From: JAOBAU01 sp034667465
GTDB taxonomy: Bacteria; Acidobacteriota; Thermoanaerobaculia; Gp7-AA8
Assembly (NCBI GenBank): GCA_034667465.1
Contig: JAXDJV010000024.1
Coordinates: forward strand, 186,001 to 250,000
Direction: 5' to 3'
Length of the DNA stretch: 64,000 bases
Below are positions 1 to 9,385 of the stretch, one piece after another; within the stretch, counting starts at the first letter, position 1; each line of letters starts with the position of its first letter. A program made the translations under genes and the position numbers. The notes below the pieces were generated by a model. That model had not been told where the DNA came from and made no database searches. It saw nothing but the letters and a program-made list of their open reading frames with translations.

Positions 1-76
1 AGAAGCCGAGATACTGGGCTCCGTTCGTGATTTACGCCGCCGCCCGACGCGATCAGGATGGATCGGCGCACGCCGC

Positions 77-122
77 CGCGAACGATCGTCCAGACTCGCA
101 ACATGCGATTCGTCCCGATCTG
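77..122 (+). repeat. Partial copy of the LamG-gene start region
   Basis: This stretch closely resembles 2911-2967, the leader and first codons of the LamG-domain gene. A block of about 24 bases (CGCACGCCGCCGCGAACGATCGTC core) is identical, and the similarity continues through a start codon (ATG at 103 versus GTG at 2949) into codons reading M-R-F-V-P-I versus M-K-I-V-P-I. The reading frame then stops at once (TGA) where tRNA-like sequence begins. It is a truncated duplicate in direct orientation to the intact gene, about 2.8 kb away. Confidence 0.7.
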
Positions 123-169
123 AATGGGCATTCAGGAGATCGTCGGTTCGATCCCGATCAGCTCCACCA
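119..169 (+). pseudogene. 3' half of a tRNA-Ala(GGC)-like gene
   Basis: From the anticodon arm to CCA the sequence reads like tRNA-Ala. There is an anticodon stem at 119-123/132-136, a T-arm GTCGG-TTCGATC-CCGAT at 142-158, an acceptor strand CAGCTCC at 159-165, discriminator A and encoded CCA at 167-169. The anticodon loop is ATGGGCAT, 8 nt, one G more than the usual ATGGCAT. No D-arm and no GGAGCTG acceptor 5' strand lie upstream; sequence like the start of the LamG gene lies there instead. It is therefore a tRNA 3' fragment, of the kind left by integration or recombination at a tRNA gene, and not a working tRNA. Confidence 0.65.
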
Positions 170-185
170 CTTCAATCGACAATCC

Positions 186-209
186 AGCGCGGCCGCGAGG
201 CCGCGCTTT
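186..209 (+). terminator. Rho-independent terminator behind the tRNA fragment
   Basis: A perfect 9-bp stem AGCGCGGCC/GGCCGCGCT with a GCGA tetraloop is followed by TTTG. It sits 17 bases after the encoded CCA, the normal place for a tRNA terminator. It also faces the end of the convergent oxidase gene (stop at 245). Confidence 0.6.
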
Positions 210-244
210 GTCAGGCCCTTCCCGGTGTCCGCGCTACCGCTGGC

Positions 245-2834
245 CTAGTGATGTGAGAACGGCGGCTGCAGCGGCGTCACGTACACGACTGTCATCATCC
301 CGCGGTCTTCGTGCGCGAGGATGTGGCAATGCAGTACGTAGTAGCCGGCGTAGTCGACGAAGCGGCTGCGCAGCTTGAAATATCCCGGCACCTGCTTGAC
401 GCCCTTGCCCGGGTTCAGGAAAAGCGCGCCCGAGGGGATCGAGAAAACGTCCCACCAGATGTTCGACGGCCTGGGGACCTTGTCGCATGGTTTCCAGGTC
501 GTTTCATCGTTCAGGTCGATGAAGCACTGTTTCGATCCGTCCGGCGGTTTCGAGGTCAGGTACTGGCGCAGGCTCGTACCCGGAATGGTGGCGTTCGGAT
601 CGAAGATCTCCACGACCTGGAACGGGTTGATATGGATATGGAACGGATGAGAGATCCGATTGCCTCCTCCCTCCGAGTTTGGATAGGTTTCGTTGACCAC
701 CTTCCACTCCTCGACCTGATTCAGCACCACCGCCGCGCCAACCTCGCCGTCGAAGAGCTTTCCGTCGATCTTATGCAACGCCGGGTTCGCGAATGGCACC
801 GCCTCTCCCGGCGGGACCTTTTGTTCCGGGTTCGGGGATGACGAAAACACCAGCGTGCGCGTCGCCTGCACCTTGCTCGGCTCGATGTCGGTCAGGTACG
901 GCGGGAAATCGGGCGCCGCCGAGAGGAACTGCATGTTCGCGTTCGTCCCCTCCACCTTCACGTTCAGTAGCGTGAGGGCGTCGGGGTTGGCGGCCGCGTC
1001 GCGATCGCTCGGATCGACGCTGTTGTAGACCAGGACGGGATAGGTGTCAGCGACCGCCGGCGCTTTGACCAGGAGGTCAGCGCGATTTCCGGAGGCGAGG
1101 AGAAAGGCGTTGTCGTTGCTCGCCTGGTAGTTCGCGTTGTTGAACTGCACGCCGTCCTGGGCGAGCTGCTTCCAGCTCAGACCTGGCTTCAGACTCTTCG
1201 GGGAGAGGAAGTACGTTCCGGCGCGGGGGGGAAGTATTGGCGATGCGCCACCACTGCACCTCGCCCGGCCGCATCGTGATCACCGGCTGCAACTGCCCGT
1301 TGACCGAAAAATACGGATCGACGCCGCGGGCACCGCGCGCGAGGAACGGCGTGCCGCCGAGCTGCTGAATGACGAGGACATGCTGCGTGGGGCCGCTGGG
1401 CGGGTTTAGTCTCTTCCTGATGTCCTCGTCGTATTTCCCCTCGATGATGAAGACGCCGGTCATGCCGTTCGACACGTTGATCGTCGTCGAGCCGTGCTTG
1501 TGTGCGTGATACCAGTGCGTTCCCGGCGCCTGTCCCATGATCAGCGGCCGCTCCGGCGACTGTGTCTCGTCCATCTCCGCCGCGCCGGCGCCTCCGGCGT
1601 GTGCCGACATCATGACCGCCTGCGATGCCGGCGGCCATGTCGCCGGAGTGTAGTCGGGGAGGCGATAGCAGTACGGAACGGCACCAACGAAATACTGCGG
1701 CCAGGCGCCGTTCTCGATTGCCGCCCCATTCTGCGTGGACCAGGGCTTGTCCGAGGGCTCATTTTTCTTCACAGTGTTTTCGGCCCAGGTGCGAAACGAC
1801 TTCGGAGCGTCCGTCCAGAGCCGCGGCCACTGCTTCGGCACCGTGGCCGAGGAGAGTTCCTCTTCACACTTCTGGAAGAAAGCAGCGAAGGGAGTCTGCA
1901 CGCTGGCGGCATCGACGGCCGGCGTGCGGTCCGAGTCGGCCGATCGCGGCGACGGCATGATCTGAAGAAATACGTTGTCGCCGGTCGAGCCCGGATTCGT
2001 ATGCGTGCCGTGAAAGTGGACATTCGTGATGATCGATTCGTTGAAGCAGTCGGGGAACTTGTCGAGCGTAGGGTAGACCTTGACCTTCTTGCCGTTCGAA
2101 ACGGTATAGGTCGGCTCACACTTGCCGAGGTCGGCGCGCGGAAAGTTGAGCGGGTCGATGAGGTTCAGAAAGGTCAGCTCGACGAGGCCGCCGACCTTCC
2201 CGCGGAGGGTCGGCCCCGGCAGCGGGTTGCCGGGAGACGCGTTCGGTTTCTGGTTCCCCTCTTCCGTGTCGTACGCCCGGACCCATTGCTTAAAGCACCG
2301 GATCCTGGGCTTGCCATCGGGACCGGGGGCGAGCAACGGCCCCGGCTGACGCCCGCCCTGCGCGATCGCCATGATCACGTTCGAGCCGGTCGCGACCAGC
2401 GTTCCCTTCAGGATGTTCCCGCTCGTGGTGATCTCGGGAACGTCCTTGAATGGCTGTCCGACGATCGAACTGCAACCGACCTCCGTGAACTGGGACTGGG
2501 CATTCACGGGCGGCGCGAAAATCCCGATCAGCAGCACGCACATCAGGAAGGCGACGATGTTGATCTTTCCCGGCCCGAAGAACAGGTTCCTGTTGAACAC
2601 GCTCTCGTACTCAATGGTCGACCCCGGAGCGCCCTGGCAGACGTACGTGGGACTCGACGACGTGAACGGTTCGATCACCTCAGTAAACACTACTCCGTTG
2701 ATGCTGATCTGCTGTCTGCTCTGCGTTCGGTTCGCCCATGAAATCAGATCGTTGGCCGCAGCATTGAGTGGATCCGGCGCGAAGTGCATCCCCGCGTCGT
2801 GAGTCTGAAAAATATTGATCGTGTAATCCGCCAT
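245..2834 (-). pseudogene. Multicopper oxidase (laccase-like), frameshifted
   Basis: Both halves of a three-domain copper oxidase are present but in different frames. The first part (from ATG 2834, about 535 codons) has HFHGTHTNPG at residues 273-282 and GTHWYHAHKHGS near 439-450. The second part (to stop 245) has HPFHIHINPF and HCHILAHEDRGMM. Together these are the four copper-binding motifs for the type 1 and type 2/3 sites. The frame breaks in a run of seven C (plus-strand G at 1225-1231); removing one C restores a protein of about 860 residues. A hydrophobic segment (residues 91-109, ending APPVNAQ) looks like a signal or anchor, but an 80-90-residue Ser/Thr-rich domain precedes it, which is unusual. 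A GGAGGGAAA ribosome site precedes ATG 2834. The break may be a homopolymer sequencing error or a true mutation. Confidence 0.85.
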
Positions 2835-2910
2835 GACGGCTTTCCCTCCATATGGGAGTGTCGCGGCAAGTCCATAACCCTACCCCGCCGACGCACGCTA
2901 CGTACAGACA

Positions 2911-2967
2911 GACGCACGCCGCCGCGAACGATCGTCTAAACTCCGCTCGTGAAAATCGTCCCGATCG
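2911..2967 (+). repeat. Second copy of the direct repeat (LamG gene leader)
   Basis: This is the intact counterpart of 77-122. It covers the leader and first codons of the LamG-domain gene and lies just behind the start of the multicopper oxidase gene. The two copies lie in the same orientation and bracket the oxidase gene. Confidence 0.65.
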
Positions 2968-3671
2968 TGATTGCGCTCGTCGTCATTACCTGCCCGCTGT
3001 TTGCGCAGCCCTCCGGCCAGTACCTCCGGCTGCAGGGTTATCCGCAACACGGCTACATCGAAATCCCGCCGGACGTCCTGCTCGACACGCCGGCGATGAC
3101 GGTCGAGGCCTGGGTCTCGGTTCGTGATGCTCACTCGTCGGCCTGCTCCTCGATCGCCGGGAACGGATACTCCACCGGCTGGTGGCTCGGCCTCTGTGGC
3201 ACGTCGATGCGGAGCTATTTCAACGGCTTTGCGAGTGTGAAGACCGGCGGGGTCATCCCCGACGCGGCCAACGTCTGGGTCCATATCGCTGTCGTAACGG
3301 ATGGAACGACGCGCAGACACTACATCGACGGAAATCTCGTCTTCGAAGGAGCGGAGACCGCGACGTCGACATCGACGCGCTCGCTGCGCATCGGCAGCGA
3401 TCCGGACTGGGACTACATGGCGGAGGGCGGCATCGACGACCTGCGCATCTGGAAGGTGGCGCGGACGCAGGAACAGATTCGACAGACGATGTTCGTGCAC
3501 TACATGCCGGAGTCGAACGACGTGACCGGCCTGTTCCAGTCGCTCGAAGCCTGGTACCAGTTCGAAGGTAACGCCATGGACTCGTGGCGGACGCACCACG
3601 GAACGATCATCGGCACAGGAATCGGCTTCAGCCCCGCCGTTTCCTTCAAACATCGCGTCGCGCGGCACTGA
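2949..3671 (+). CDS. Secreted LamG/concanavalin-like domain protein
   Basis: The 240-residue protein begins with a signal peptide (MKIVPIVIALVVITCPLFAQ) and is then a single LamG-type jelly roll. Diagnostic features are the opening Y-I-E-I-P and MTVEAWVS strands, the central W-V-H-I-A-V-V-T-D-G strand, R-H-Y-I-D-G, and the closing GGIDDLRIWKVARTQEQI, typical of Laminin_G_3 domains. Such domains bind glycans or sit in extracellular proteins; no catalytic residues are evident. The start is GTG at 2949, chosen because the signal peptide begins there. It converges on the kinase gene, with stops only three bases apart. Its leader is duplicated at 77-122. Ligand unknown. Confidence 0.8.
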   Translation: MKIVPIVIALVVITCPLFAQPSGQYLRLQGYPQHGYIEIPPDVLLDTPAMTVEAWVSVRDAHSSACSSIAGNGYSTGWWLGLCGTSMRSYFNGFASVKTGGVIPDAANVWVHIAVVTDGTTRRHYIDGNLVFEGAETATSTSTRSLRIGSDPDWDYMAEGGIDDLRIWKVARTQEQIRQTMFVHYMPESNDVTGLFQSLEAWYQFEGNAMDSWRTHHGTIIGTGIGFSPAVSFKHRVARH

Positions 3672-3674
3672 TGT

Positions 3675-6600
3675 TCAGGCTGCATTCGCTGCCTCGGCGT
3701 TCGTCGTCATCGTGTCGAGAAGCCGCACGACGCGCGATTCGAATTCCGCGAGGCTGGCCTGGCTCTTAATGAGGAATTCCGTCGGTCCGAGACGCAGGCG
3801 CGCCTGATCGGCGGCGTCAACGTCGAGTCCGGAGTAAACGAGAAGCGGAATGCGCCGGAGCGCCGCACTCTCCCGCAAAGCCTTCACGACGGCAAAGCCA
3901 TCGATGTCCGGCAGGATGAGATCGAGCACGATGAGGCTCGGCTCGCATTGCCTGCAGAGCTCAACCGCGTCGCGTCCGTTTGCCGCGTGAAGGGTTCGGA
4001 TTCCGTGCCTCTGCAGAATCGCAGTCAGGACCTTGGCCAGATCGGGGTCGTCTTCCACCACGAGAATGGACGGTCCGCTGCACGCCTCGGTAACAGCATC
4101 GAGAAGATCTCTGCATCCGAACGGTTGGCGAACCCAGCTCGCCACGGCCGCCGCGTAATGCTCCCATGACTCCGGTGACTGCATCGTCGCCACGACGATC
4201 GGCACATCGCGCGTTTCGGGATCGGACTTCAGCGCTTCCACGACCTGCCAGCCATGTCCGCCATTGCTCGCCAGATCGAGGACGACCGCGTCGGGCCGCG
4301 TCTCCGCGACTCGCGCGGTGACTTCGGATTCGAAGCAGCGCAGTACCTGGAAGCCCTCGCCTTCCAGCATCCTGACGATGCCGGGCATCGCCGAGTCGCT
4401 CTCCTGACAGACCAGCAGCGTGCGCCCGTTCGCTTCGACGCCCGGCGCCTGCGCGATTGCCAAAGGAATCGTGAACTGAAAAACAGAGCCGGCCGGCTCA
4501 TTCTTTTCCGCCCAGATCCGACCGCCATGCGCGATGACGATGCTTCGGCAGATAGCCAGTCCCAGACCCGAGCCGCCTTTGTCGCGCGAATCGGAAGCGT
4601 CGACCTGTTGAAAGCGCTCGAAGATCATTTCCAGTTTGTCGGCCGGCAACCCTCGTCCTTCGTCGGCGACGCGGAACGTGCATTTGTCTCCGGAGGCGCC
4701 GGCACTCACCGTGACGGTGGTATCGCGCGGAGAAAACTTGATTGCGTTGCCGACGAGGTTCGTCAACGTCTGAATGATTCGATCGGCATCGCCGGCGATC
4801 GATACCGTCGCCGGCTCGACCACGACGCGAACTCCCGCAACGTCGGCGATCGATTGCACGCTTTCCGCGGCGCGCTTCATCAGGTCGAATGCATCGACGA
4901 CCGCGCCGGCCATTTTCATCGGCTGCGAATCGATCCGTTCGACGTCGAGAATGTCGTTGATCAGGCGAACGAGACGGTCCGTATTGGAGACCGCAATCTC
5001 CAGCATTCGCTGTCCTTTCGGCGAAACGCTTCCCAGCAGTCCGCCGCTCAGAAGGCCGAGTGCTCCACGAATGGACGTGAGCGGAGTGCGCAGCTCATGA
5101 CTGACCGTCGCGACGAACTGTGACTTCAGTCGCTCGATCTCGTGTCGTTCGGTAATGTCGCGGAACGTCACCACCGCGCCGACGACGTTGCCGTCGTCGT
5201 CGCACATCGGATTGCTCACATAATCGATTGGAAAACTCGAATCGTCGGCACGCCGGAAAAGCTCTTCAGCGCTCGACTGAAGCGTCCCGTCCCGCAGGGT
5301 CGTGAAAATCAGAGGGATTTCCTGTGCGTCCACGCAATGGACGACGCTGGTCACCGGCTTGCCGAGCAGGTCGCTCTCTTCGCAACCGAGCATTGCGATG
5401 CCTGCGGGGTTCACTGAAACGATATTTCCGATGGCGTCGAGTCCGAAGATGCCGTCGCCAACGGAGTTGAGAATCATCTCTTTCTGGCGATGCAGAGAAG
5501 CCATCGCCTGCTCGGCGTTTCTGCGCTCCGTGACGTCGGTCATCGCACCGATCATGCGCAGGGCTTCTCCGTCCGGCTCACGCACGATATAGCCTCGACT
5601 GATCATTTGCGCCCAGCTGCCGTCAGGGCGGCGGAGCCGAAATTCGTCCGCCCAGGAGGGCTCGGTACCTGCAGCGGCCGTCTGGAAACCGAGCTCGACG
5701 CGCGGCCAGTCGTCAACGTGAATAACCTCATTGAACTGAGCAGCGGACAGGTGAGAACCGCCCGACCCGAAATTCTCTCGAAAGCGTTCGTCAACCCAGA
5801 CCTGGTCGGTCCGCGGGTCCCAGTCCCAGATCATGTCCATCGTCGCGCGGGCCGCCAGCCGGAAACGCTCCTCGCTCTTCTCGAGGTCCTTGTTACGTGC
5901 AACCTTCAGCTCCCTGGTCATGTCATTGAACGTCGTCGCAAGGCTTGCCAGCTCAATCGTCGAAGGCATTGCGATCGTGGTCTCGAGATCGCCGCGGCCG
6001 ATGCGCAGCGCCGCTCGCTGCAGATCGAGAATCGGATCGATCATTCTTCTGGAGAGGAACCACGGCACGCCGAGGGCGATCAGGAGAATGAGCAGACCAC
6101 CCGCCAGAAGCATGATCCGTGAACGGGCCGCCTCGCGCTCCAGGCGCTCGAGATTCTTACCCGCAATCGCAATCTCATTCGCCGTGTACTCCTCCATCGT
6201 TTTCGAAATTGCCGTGTTTTCAAATTCCAGCTCATGTTGCAGGAGCGACTGCGCGCGCTGAGGAGCGCCATGAGCGGTGAGCTGAATGGATTTTTCGCCA
6301 ATCGCGTGCAGCGCGAGATATCCGCGCTGGATTTCGTCGGCCATCTGCAGTTCTTCGACTACTTTCGGGTTCGTGGAGGTGTGCTCATCCACAAACCCCT
6401 TCACCGAGAGGCGCCAGATCGCGAACGCGTGGTTCACTCGCTCATGGTCCGCATCGATGTCATTTCCAATGCGACCGCCCGAGAGAAAGAAGTACCAGTA
6501 GCGCTGAACTTCCTCTTCGATCGCGCGCTTGTAGGTAACCGACTCGAGCACTTCCCTGAGATCCGAGTTGAGGCTATCGATTCGCTTCAGCATCCCGCCG

Positions 6601-7160
6601 AATTGCAGAATCGTGGAAGAACTGATTGCGCCGGAAATCATCGAAACATGGCGGAAAATCGACTGCTGATGTTCGAGAACATTCTGATCGAGCGTGCGTG
6701 ACACGTTCCTGATCTGCGGAAGGAGCTCGTCGACGAGAGCGGCTGCTGCGGCGTCGCGCTGACCGGCGCGACGAAGGTCGATGATCTTCGTGCCGAGCTT
6801 CGTCACTCTCTTGTGATCTGCCGTCACCTGGCGAACGAGGTCGAAGTTCTGGCCGCCGTCCCGCGCGGCCAGTTGCCGCCACGCAACAAGGTCCCGGCGT
6901 GAAGCGGCCAACGCACTGTCGGACTCCTGAACCTCAACGGCGTCGCCGGTCACGACATAGTCGGCGTACTCTCTCGTCTGTTCCGTGAAGGAGTCGGCAA
7001 ATGCACGCATTGCCAGCGTGTAAGCGAGCTCATGCTCGACGTCGAGAATGTTTCGATGAATTGCCAGATAGGGCGCAAGCGTCGAAATCAGCAGCGCGAT
7101 CAGCGCCCCGATAAACGGAATGATCAGGAACCAGAACTGCGAGCGGAGCGAGATTTTCAT
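3675..7160 (-). CDS. Hybrid sensor histidine kinase with two receivers
   Basis: A membrane-bound hybrid kinase of 1161 residues. The start at 7160 is preferred because GAAGGAAAG lies 5 bases upstream; an in-frame ATG at 7217 lacks this. Order of domains: TM helix (about 8-32), a long helical periplasmic sensor (about 33-345), second TM (about 350-370), HAMP, two PAS domains, HisKA with SHELRTPLTSIRGALGLL, HATPase (NLVGNAIKFSP, DEGRGLP, GGSGLGLAI), then two receivers. The first receiver lacks the acidic pocket pair (CQESD in place of a DD) and the conserved Lys-Pro (RQPF instead), so it is probably a pseudo-receiver. The second has VVEDD, LDLILPD and IKS and should accept phosphate. It is divergent from the kinase at 7430, with which it may form one signalling unit. 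Confidence 0.9.
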   Translation of the reverse strand: MKISLRSQFWFLIIPFIGALIALLISTLAPYLAIHRNILDVEHELAYTLAMRAFADSFTEQTREYADYVVTGDAVEVQESDSALAASRRDLVAWRQLAARDGGQNFDLVRQVTADHKRVTKLGTKIIDLRRAGQRDAAAAALVDELLPQIRNVSRTLDQNVLEHQQSIFRHVSMISGAISSSTILQFGGMLKRIDSLNSDLREVLESVTYKRAIEEEVQRYWYFFLSGGRIGNDIDADHERVNHAFAIWRLSVKGFVDEHTSTNPKVVEELQMADEIQRGYLALHAIGEKSIQLTAHGAPQRAQSLLQHELEFENTAISKTMEEYTANEIAIAGKNLERLEREAARSRIMLLAGGLLILLIALGVPWFLSRRMIDPILDLQRAALRIGRGDLETTIAMPSTIELASLATTFNDMTRELKVARNKDLEKSEERFRLAARATMDMIWDWDPRTDQVWVDERFRENFGSGGSHLSAAQFNEVIHVDDWPRVELGFQTAAAGTEPSWADEFRLRRPDGSWAQMISRGYIVREPDGEALRMIGAMTDVTERRNAEQAMASLHRQKEMILNSVGDGIFGLDAIGNIVSVNPAGIAMLGCEESDLLGKPVTSVVHCVDAQEIPLIFTTLRDGTLQSSAEELFRRADDSSFPIDYVSNPMCDDDGNVVGAVVTFRDITERHEIERLKSQFVATVSHELRTPLTSIRGALGLLSGGLLGSVSPKGQRMLEIAVSNTDRLVRLINDILDVERIDSQPMKMAGAVVDAFDLMKRAAESVQSIADVAGVRVVVEPATVSIAGDADRIIQTLTNLVGNAIKFSPRDTTVTVSAGASGDKCTFRVADEGRGLPADKLEMIFERFQQVDASDSRDKGGSGLGLAICRSIVIAHGGRIWAEKNEPAGSVFQFTIPLAIAQAPGVEANGRTLLVCQESDSAMPGIVRMLEGEGFQVLRCFESEVTARVAETRPDAVVLDLASNGGHGWQVVEALKSDPETRDVPIVVATMQSPESWEHYAAAVASWVRQPFGCRDLLDAVTEACSGPSILVVEDDPDLAKVLTAILQRHGIRTLHAANGRDAVELCRQCEPSLIVLDLILPDIDGFAVVKALRESAALRRIPLLVYSGLDVDAADQARLRLGPTEFLIKSQASLAEFESRVVRLLDTMTTNAEAANAA

Positions 7161-7429
7161 CGACTTTCCTTCAATGCGCACATACGGGAGTCGCTTTAGA
7201 CACCTGAATTGATACAAAGAACATCAAAATTCGAAGTCCGCTCTCAGCACGAGCGACGGACCGGGTTGAAGAGGACCGCGATCGTTACTTTCGTCAGCAT
7301 TTGTCCTTCTGTCCACGGAGCGAGCAGGAAAAATACTTCGGGCTGTATTTAAAAGAGACCGCCACGCGACTCCTGCACAGCGCCGGTTCACTCGGCTGCG
7401 AAAATCCGATCAGTCAGGAGCTCGTTCCC
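7161..7429. promoter_or_regulatory. Divergent promoter region between two kinases
   Basis: This 269-base gap separates two divergently read kinase genes. It holds a locally AT-rich stretch (about 7207-7232) containing the small inverted repeat TTGAT/ATCAA, the most likely place for shared promoters. An open frame from ATG 7301 reads into the right-hand kinase, but its 43 extra codons do not look like a conserved domain. No other gene is seen. Confidence 0.4.
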
Positions 7430-9385
7430 GTGACAGCCGCCACCCCGATGTTCGAAACCCGATCGCGCGAAGCCGACGGCCTCTTCTATTCAGCAGAGCC
7501 CCACCGTTTCGAGATGACCCGCGAATCGGGCGGCGTTCCGACCGGCGCGGCCCGCGACATGGTCTGTACTCACGATCTCCACGGGCGCTTTCTCTCCGTC
7601 AATCACGCGCTATGCGAATCGATGGGGCTCTCCGAAGAGGAGCTTCGCGGCCTGACCGTTCAGGACGTGCTGGCTTCGGGCGGCGGATCCGGTTTCGCCG
7701 CGTACATGCAGTCGGTAACCCGCTATTCATTTGCGGCCGGCACGATGAAGGTCATCACGCATGACAACGGTTACCGCGTTTGGGAGTACTGCGCCACGAT
7801 GGATACGAATGACAAACAGACGCCGATCGTTCGCGTCGTGGCCAGAGATGTGACCGAGCTCGCGCAGGCGCTCAAGGCGGTACGCAACAGCGAAGAGCAG
7901 TTCCGTTCCATTATCGAGAATGCTTCCGACGTGATCGTGATCGTCGAGCTGGACGGTCGCATTCGTTATGAGAGTCCATCCGTAGAACGGGTGCTCGGTT
8001 ATCCGCCGGATATTCTCGGCGGCAAACCGCTCCTCGACATCATTCATCCCGACGATACGGAGAGAGCGGCCGCATTTCTGACCGGTCCGATCGAAGATCC
8101 GGCCGCGAGTCACACCATTGAATTGCGGGCTCGCCACTATCGTGGTTCATGGCGATCGTTCGAGATCATCGCCAATGTCCTCACTCGGAACGGCAGACCG
8201 TCCGGCATCGTCGTCAACGCCCGAGACATCACGGAACGAAAACTCCTCGAAACGCAGCTGCTCCAGGCGAATCGACTGAGCGGACTGGGACGACTGGCGG
8301 CCACGGTGGCGCACGAATTCAACAACGTGCTCATGGGCATGCAGCCGTTCGCGGAGTTGATGCAGCGCCCGGACGCGACGCCGCAGATGATCTCCAAAGG
8401 CGCGGGCCACATCGCGAATTCAATTCAGCGCGGCAAACGGATCGTGCTCGACATCCTTCGCTTCACTCAGCCTTACGTACCGATCACTGCCGCCGTCGAC
8501 GTCGACGAGTGGTGGACCGCGTTCGTTCCCGAAGCGGAAGCGGTCCTCGGAAACATGATCCAGCTCGTCTCGATCATCCCCGCCGGCCTTTGCGTCACTG
8601 CCGATCGCACGCAGCTTTCGCAGGTTCTTGCAAATCTCGTCGCGAATGCGCGCGACGCGATGGCAACCGGCGGACGACTCATCGTCGAGGCCAGCGAGCT
8701 CGCGGAAGACGCGACGTTCCCGTTCGGTGTCGTCTCCCATCCCGAACGTTTCGTGCACATCGCAATCACTGACAACGGCCATGGAATGACGGCCGAGGTC
8801 ATGGAAAATATTTTCGAACCGCTCTATACGACCCGGGAGAGCGGCGGCACCGGCCTCGGGCTGGCCGTCGCGCATCAGGTCATGACGCAACACGGCGGCT
8901 CGATCTTCGTCGAGAGCGAACCGGGTCGCGGCACCACGTTCCATCTCTTTCTGGCGAAAGCAACTGCCTCCGCCTGCATTGAAAAGCCCGTATCTGCGCT
9001 GCATTGCGCGCCGGCAACAAAGCGGTTGCTGATCATCGAGGATGAGCAATCGATCGTCGAAGGCATCCAGGCGCTCCTCGAGTGCAGCGGAATCGAGGTC
9101 GAAGGAATCGGCAGCGGCTTCGAGGCCGCGGAGGCGATTGGCCGTTTTCATCCGGATGTCGTTCTGCTCGACTACGGCCTTCCGGGTATGGACGGCAGCG
9201 AGGTTTACACGCTCATCCGCGAGCTCAATTCTTCGATCCCGATCATTTTTGCGACCGGCCATGGCGACCGTCGAGTGCTGCACGACAGTCTCAATGACTC
9301 CCGCACGAGATTTCTGCAGAAGCCGTTCGAAATCACCGATCTGCTGGCGATGATGGCCGAGCTCGAGACAGGAGAAACGCCGTGA
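7430..9385 (+). CDS. PAS-PAS hybrid histidine kinase, soluble
   Basis: The chosen start is GTG 7430, behind AGGAG at 7416-7420 (651 residues); the alternative ATG 7301 would add 43 residues. There is no membrane segment. Domains: PAS (about 45-150, D-M-V-C-T-H-D start), PAS (about 155-270, ending ARDITERK), a dimerisation helix with VAHEFNNVLMGM carrying the phosphorylated His, HATPase (NLVANARDAM, DNGHGM, GTGLGLAV) and a C-terminal receiver (IIEDEQ, LLDYGLPGMDG, LQKPF). The AHEFNN class is common in kinases paired with separate receivers, and the next gene is a lone receiver whose GTG start overlaps this stop (GTGA). It probably senses a cytoplasmic cue through its PAS domains; ligand unknown. 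Confidence 0.87.
   Translation: MTAATPMFETRSREADGLFYSAEPHRFEMTRESGGVPTGAARDMVCTHDLHGRFLSVNHALCESMGLSEEELRGLTVQDVLASGGGSGFAAYMQSVTRYSFAAGTMKVITHDNGYRVWEYCATMDTNDKQTPIVRVVARDVTELAQALKAVRNSEEQFRSIIENASDVIVIVELDGRIRYESPSVERVLGYPPDILGGKPLLDIIHPDDTERAAAFLTGPIEDPAASHTIELRARHYRGSWRSFEIIANVLTRNGRPSGIVVNARDITERKLLETQLLQANRLSGLGRLAATVAHEFNNVLMGMQPFAELMQRPDATPQMISKGAGHIANSIQRGKRIVLDILRFTQPYVPITAAVDVDEWWTAFVPEAEAVLGNMIQLVSIIPAGLCVTADRTQLSQVLANLVANARDAMATGGRLIVEASELAEDATFPFGVVSHPERFVHIAITDNGHGMTAEVMENIFEPLYTTRESGGTGLGLAVAHQVMTQHGGSIFVESEPGRGTTFHLFLAKATASACIEKPVSALHCAPATKRLLIIEDEQSIVEGIQALLECSGIEVEGIGSGFEAAEAIGRFHPDVVLLDYGLPGMDGSEVYTLIRELNSSIPIIFATGHGDRRVLHDSLNDSRTRFLQKPFEITDLLAMMAELETGETP

Noticed and set aside
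245..1150. Treating the oxidase C-terminal half as a separate gene
   Set aside because: It begins inside a domain and the missing codons are exactly recovered by a one-base repair at the C7 run.
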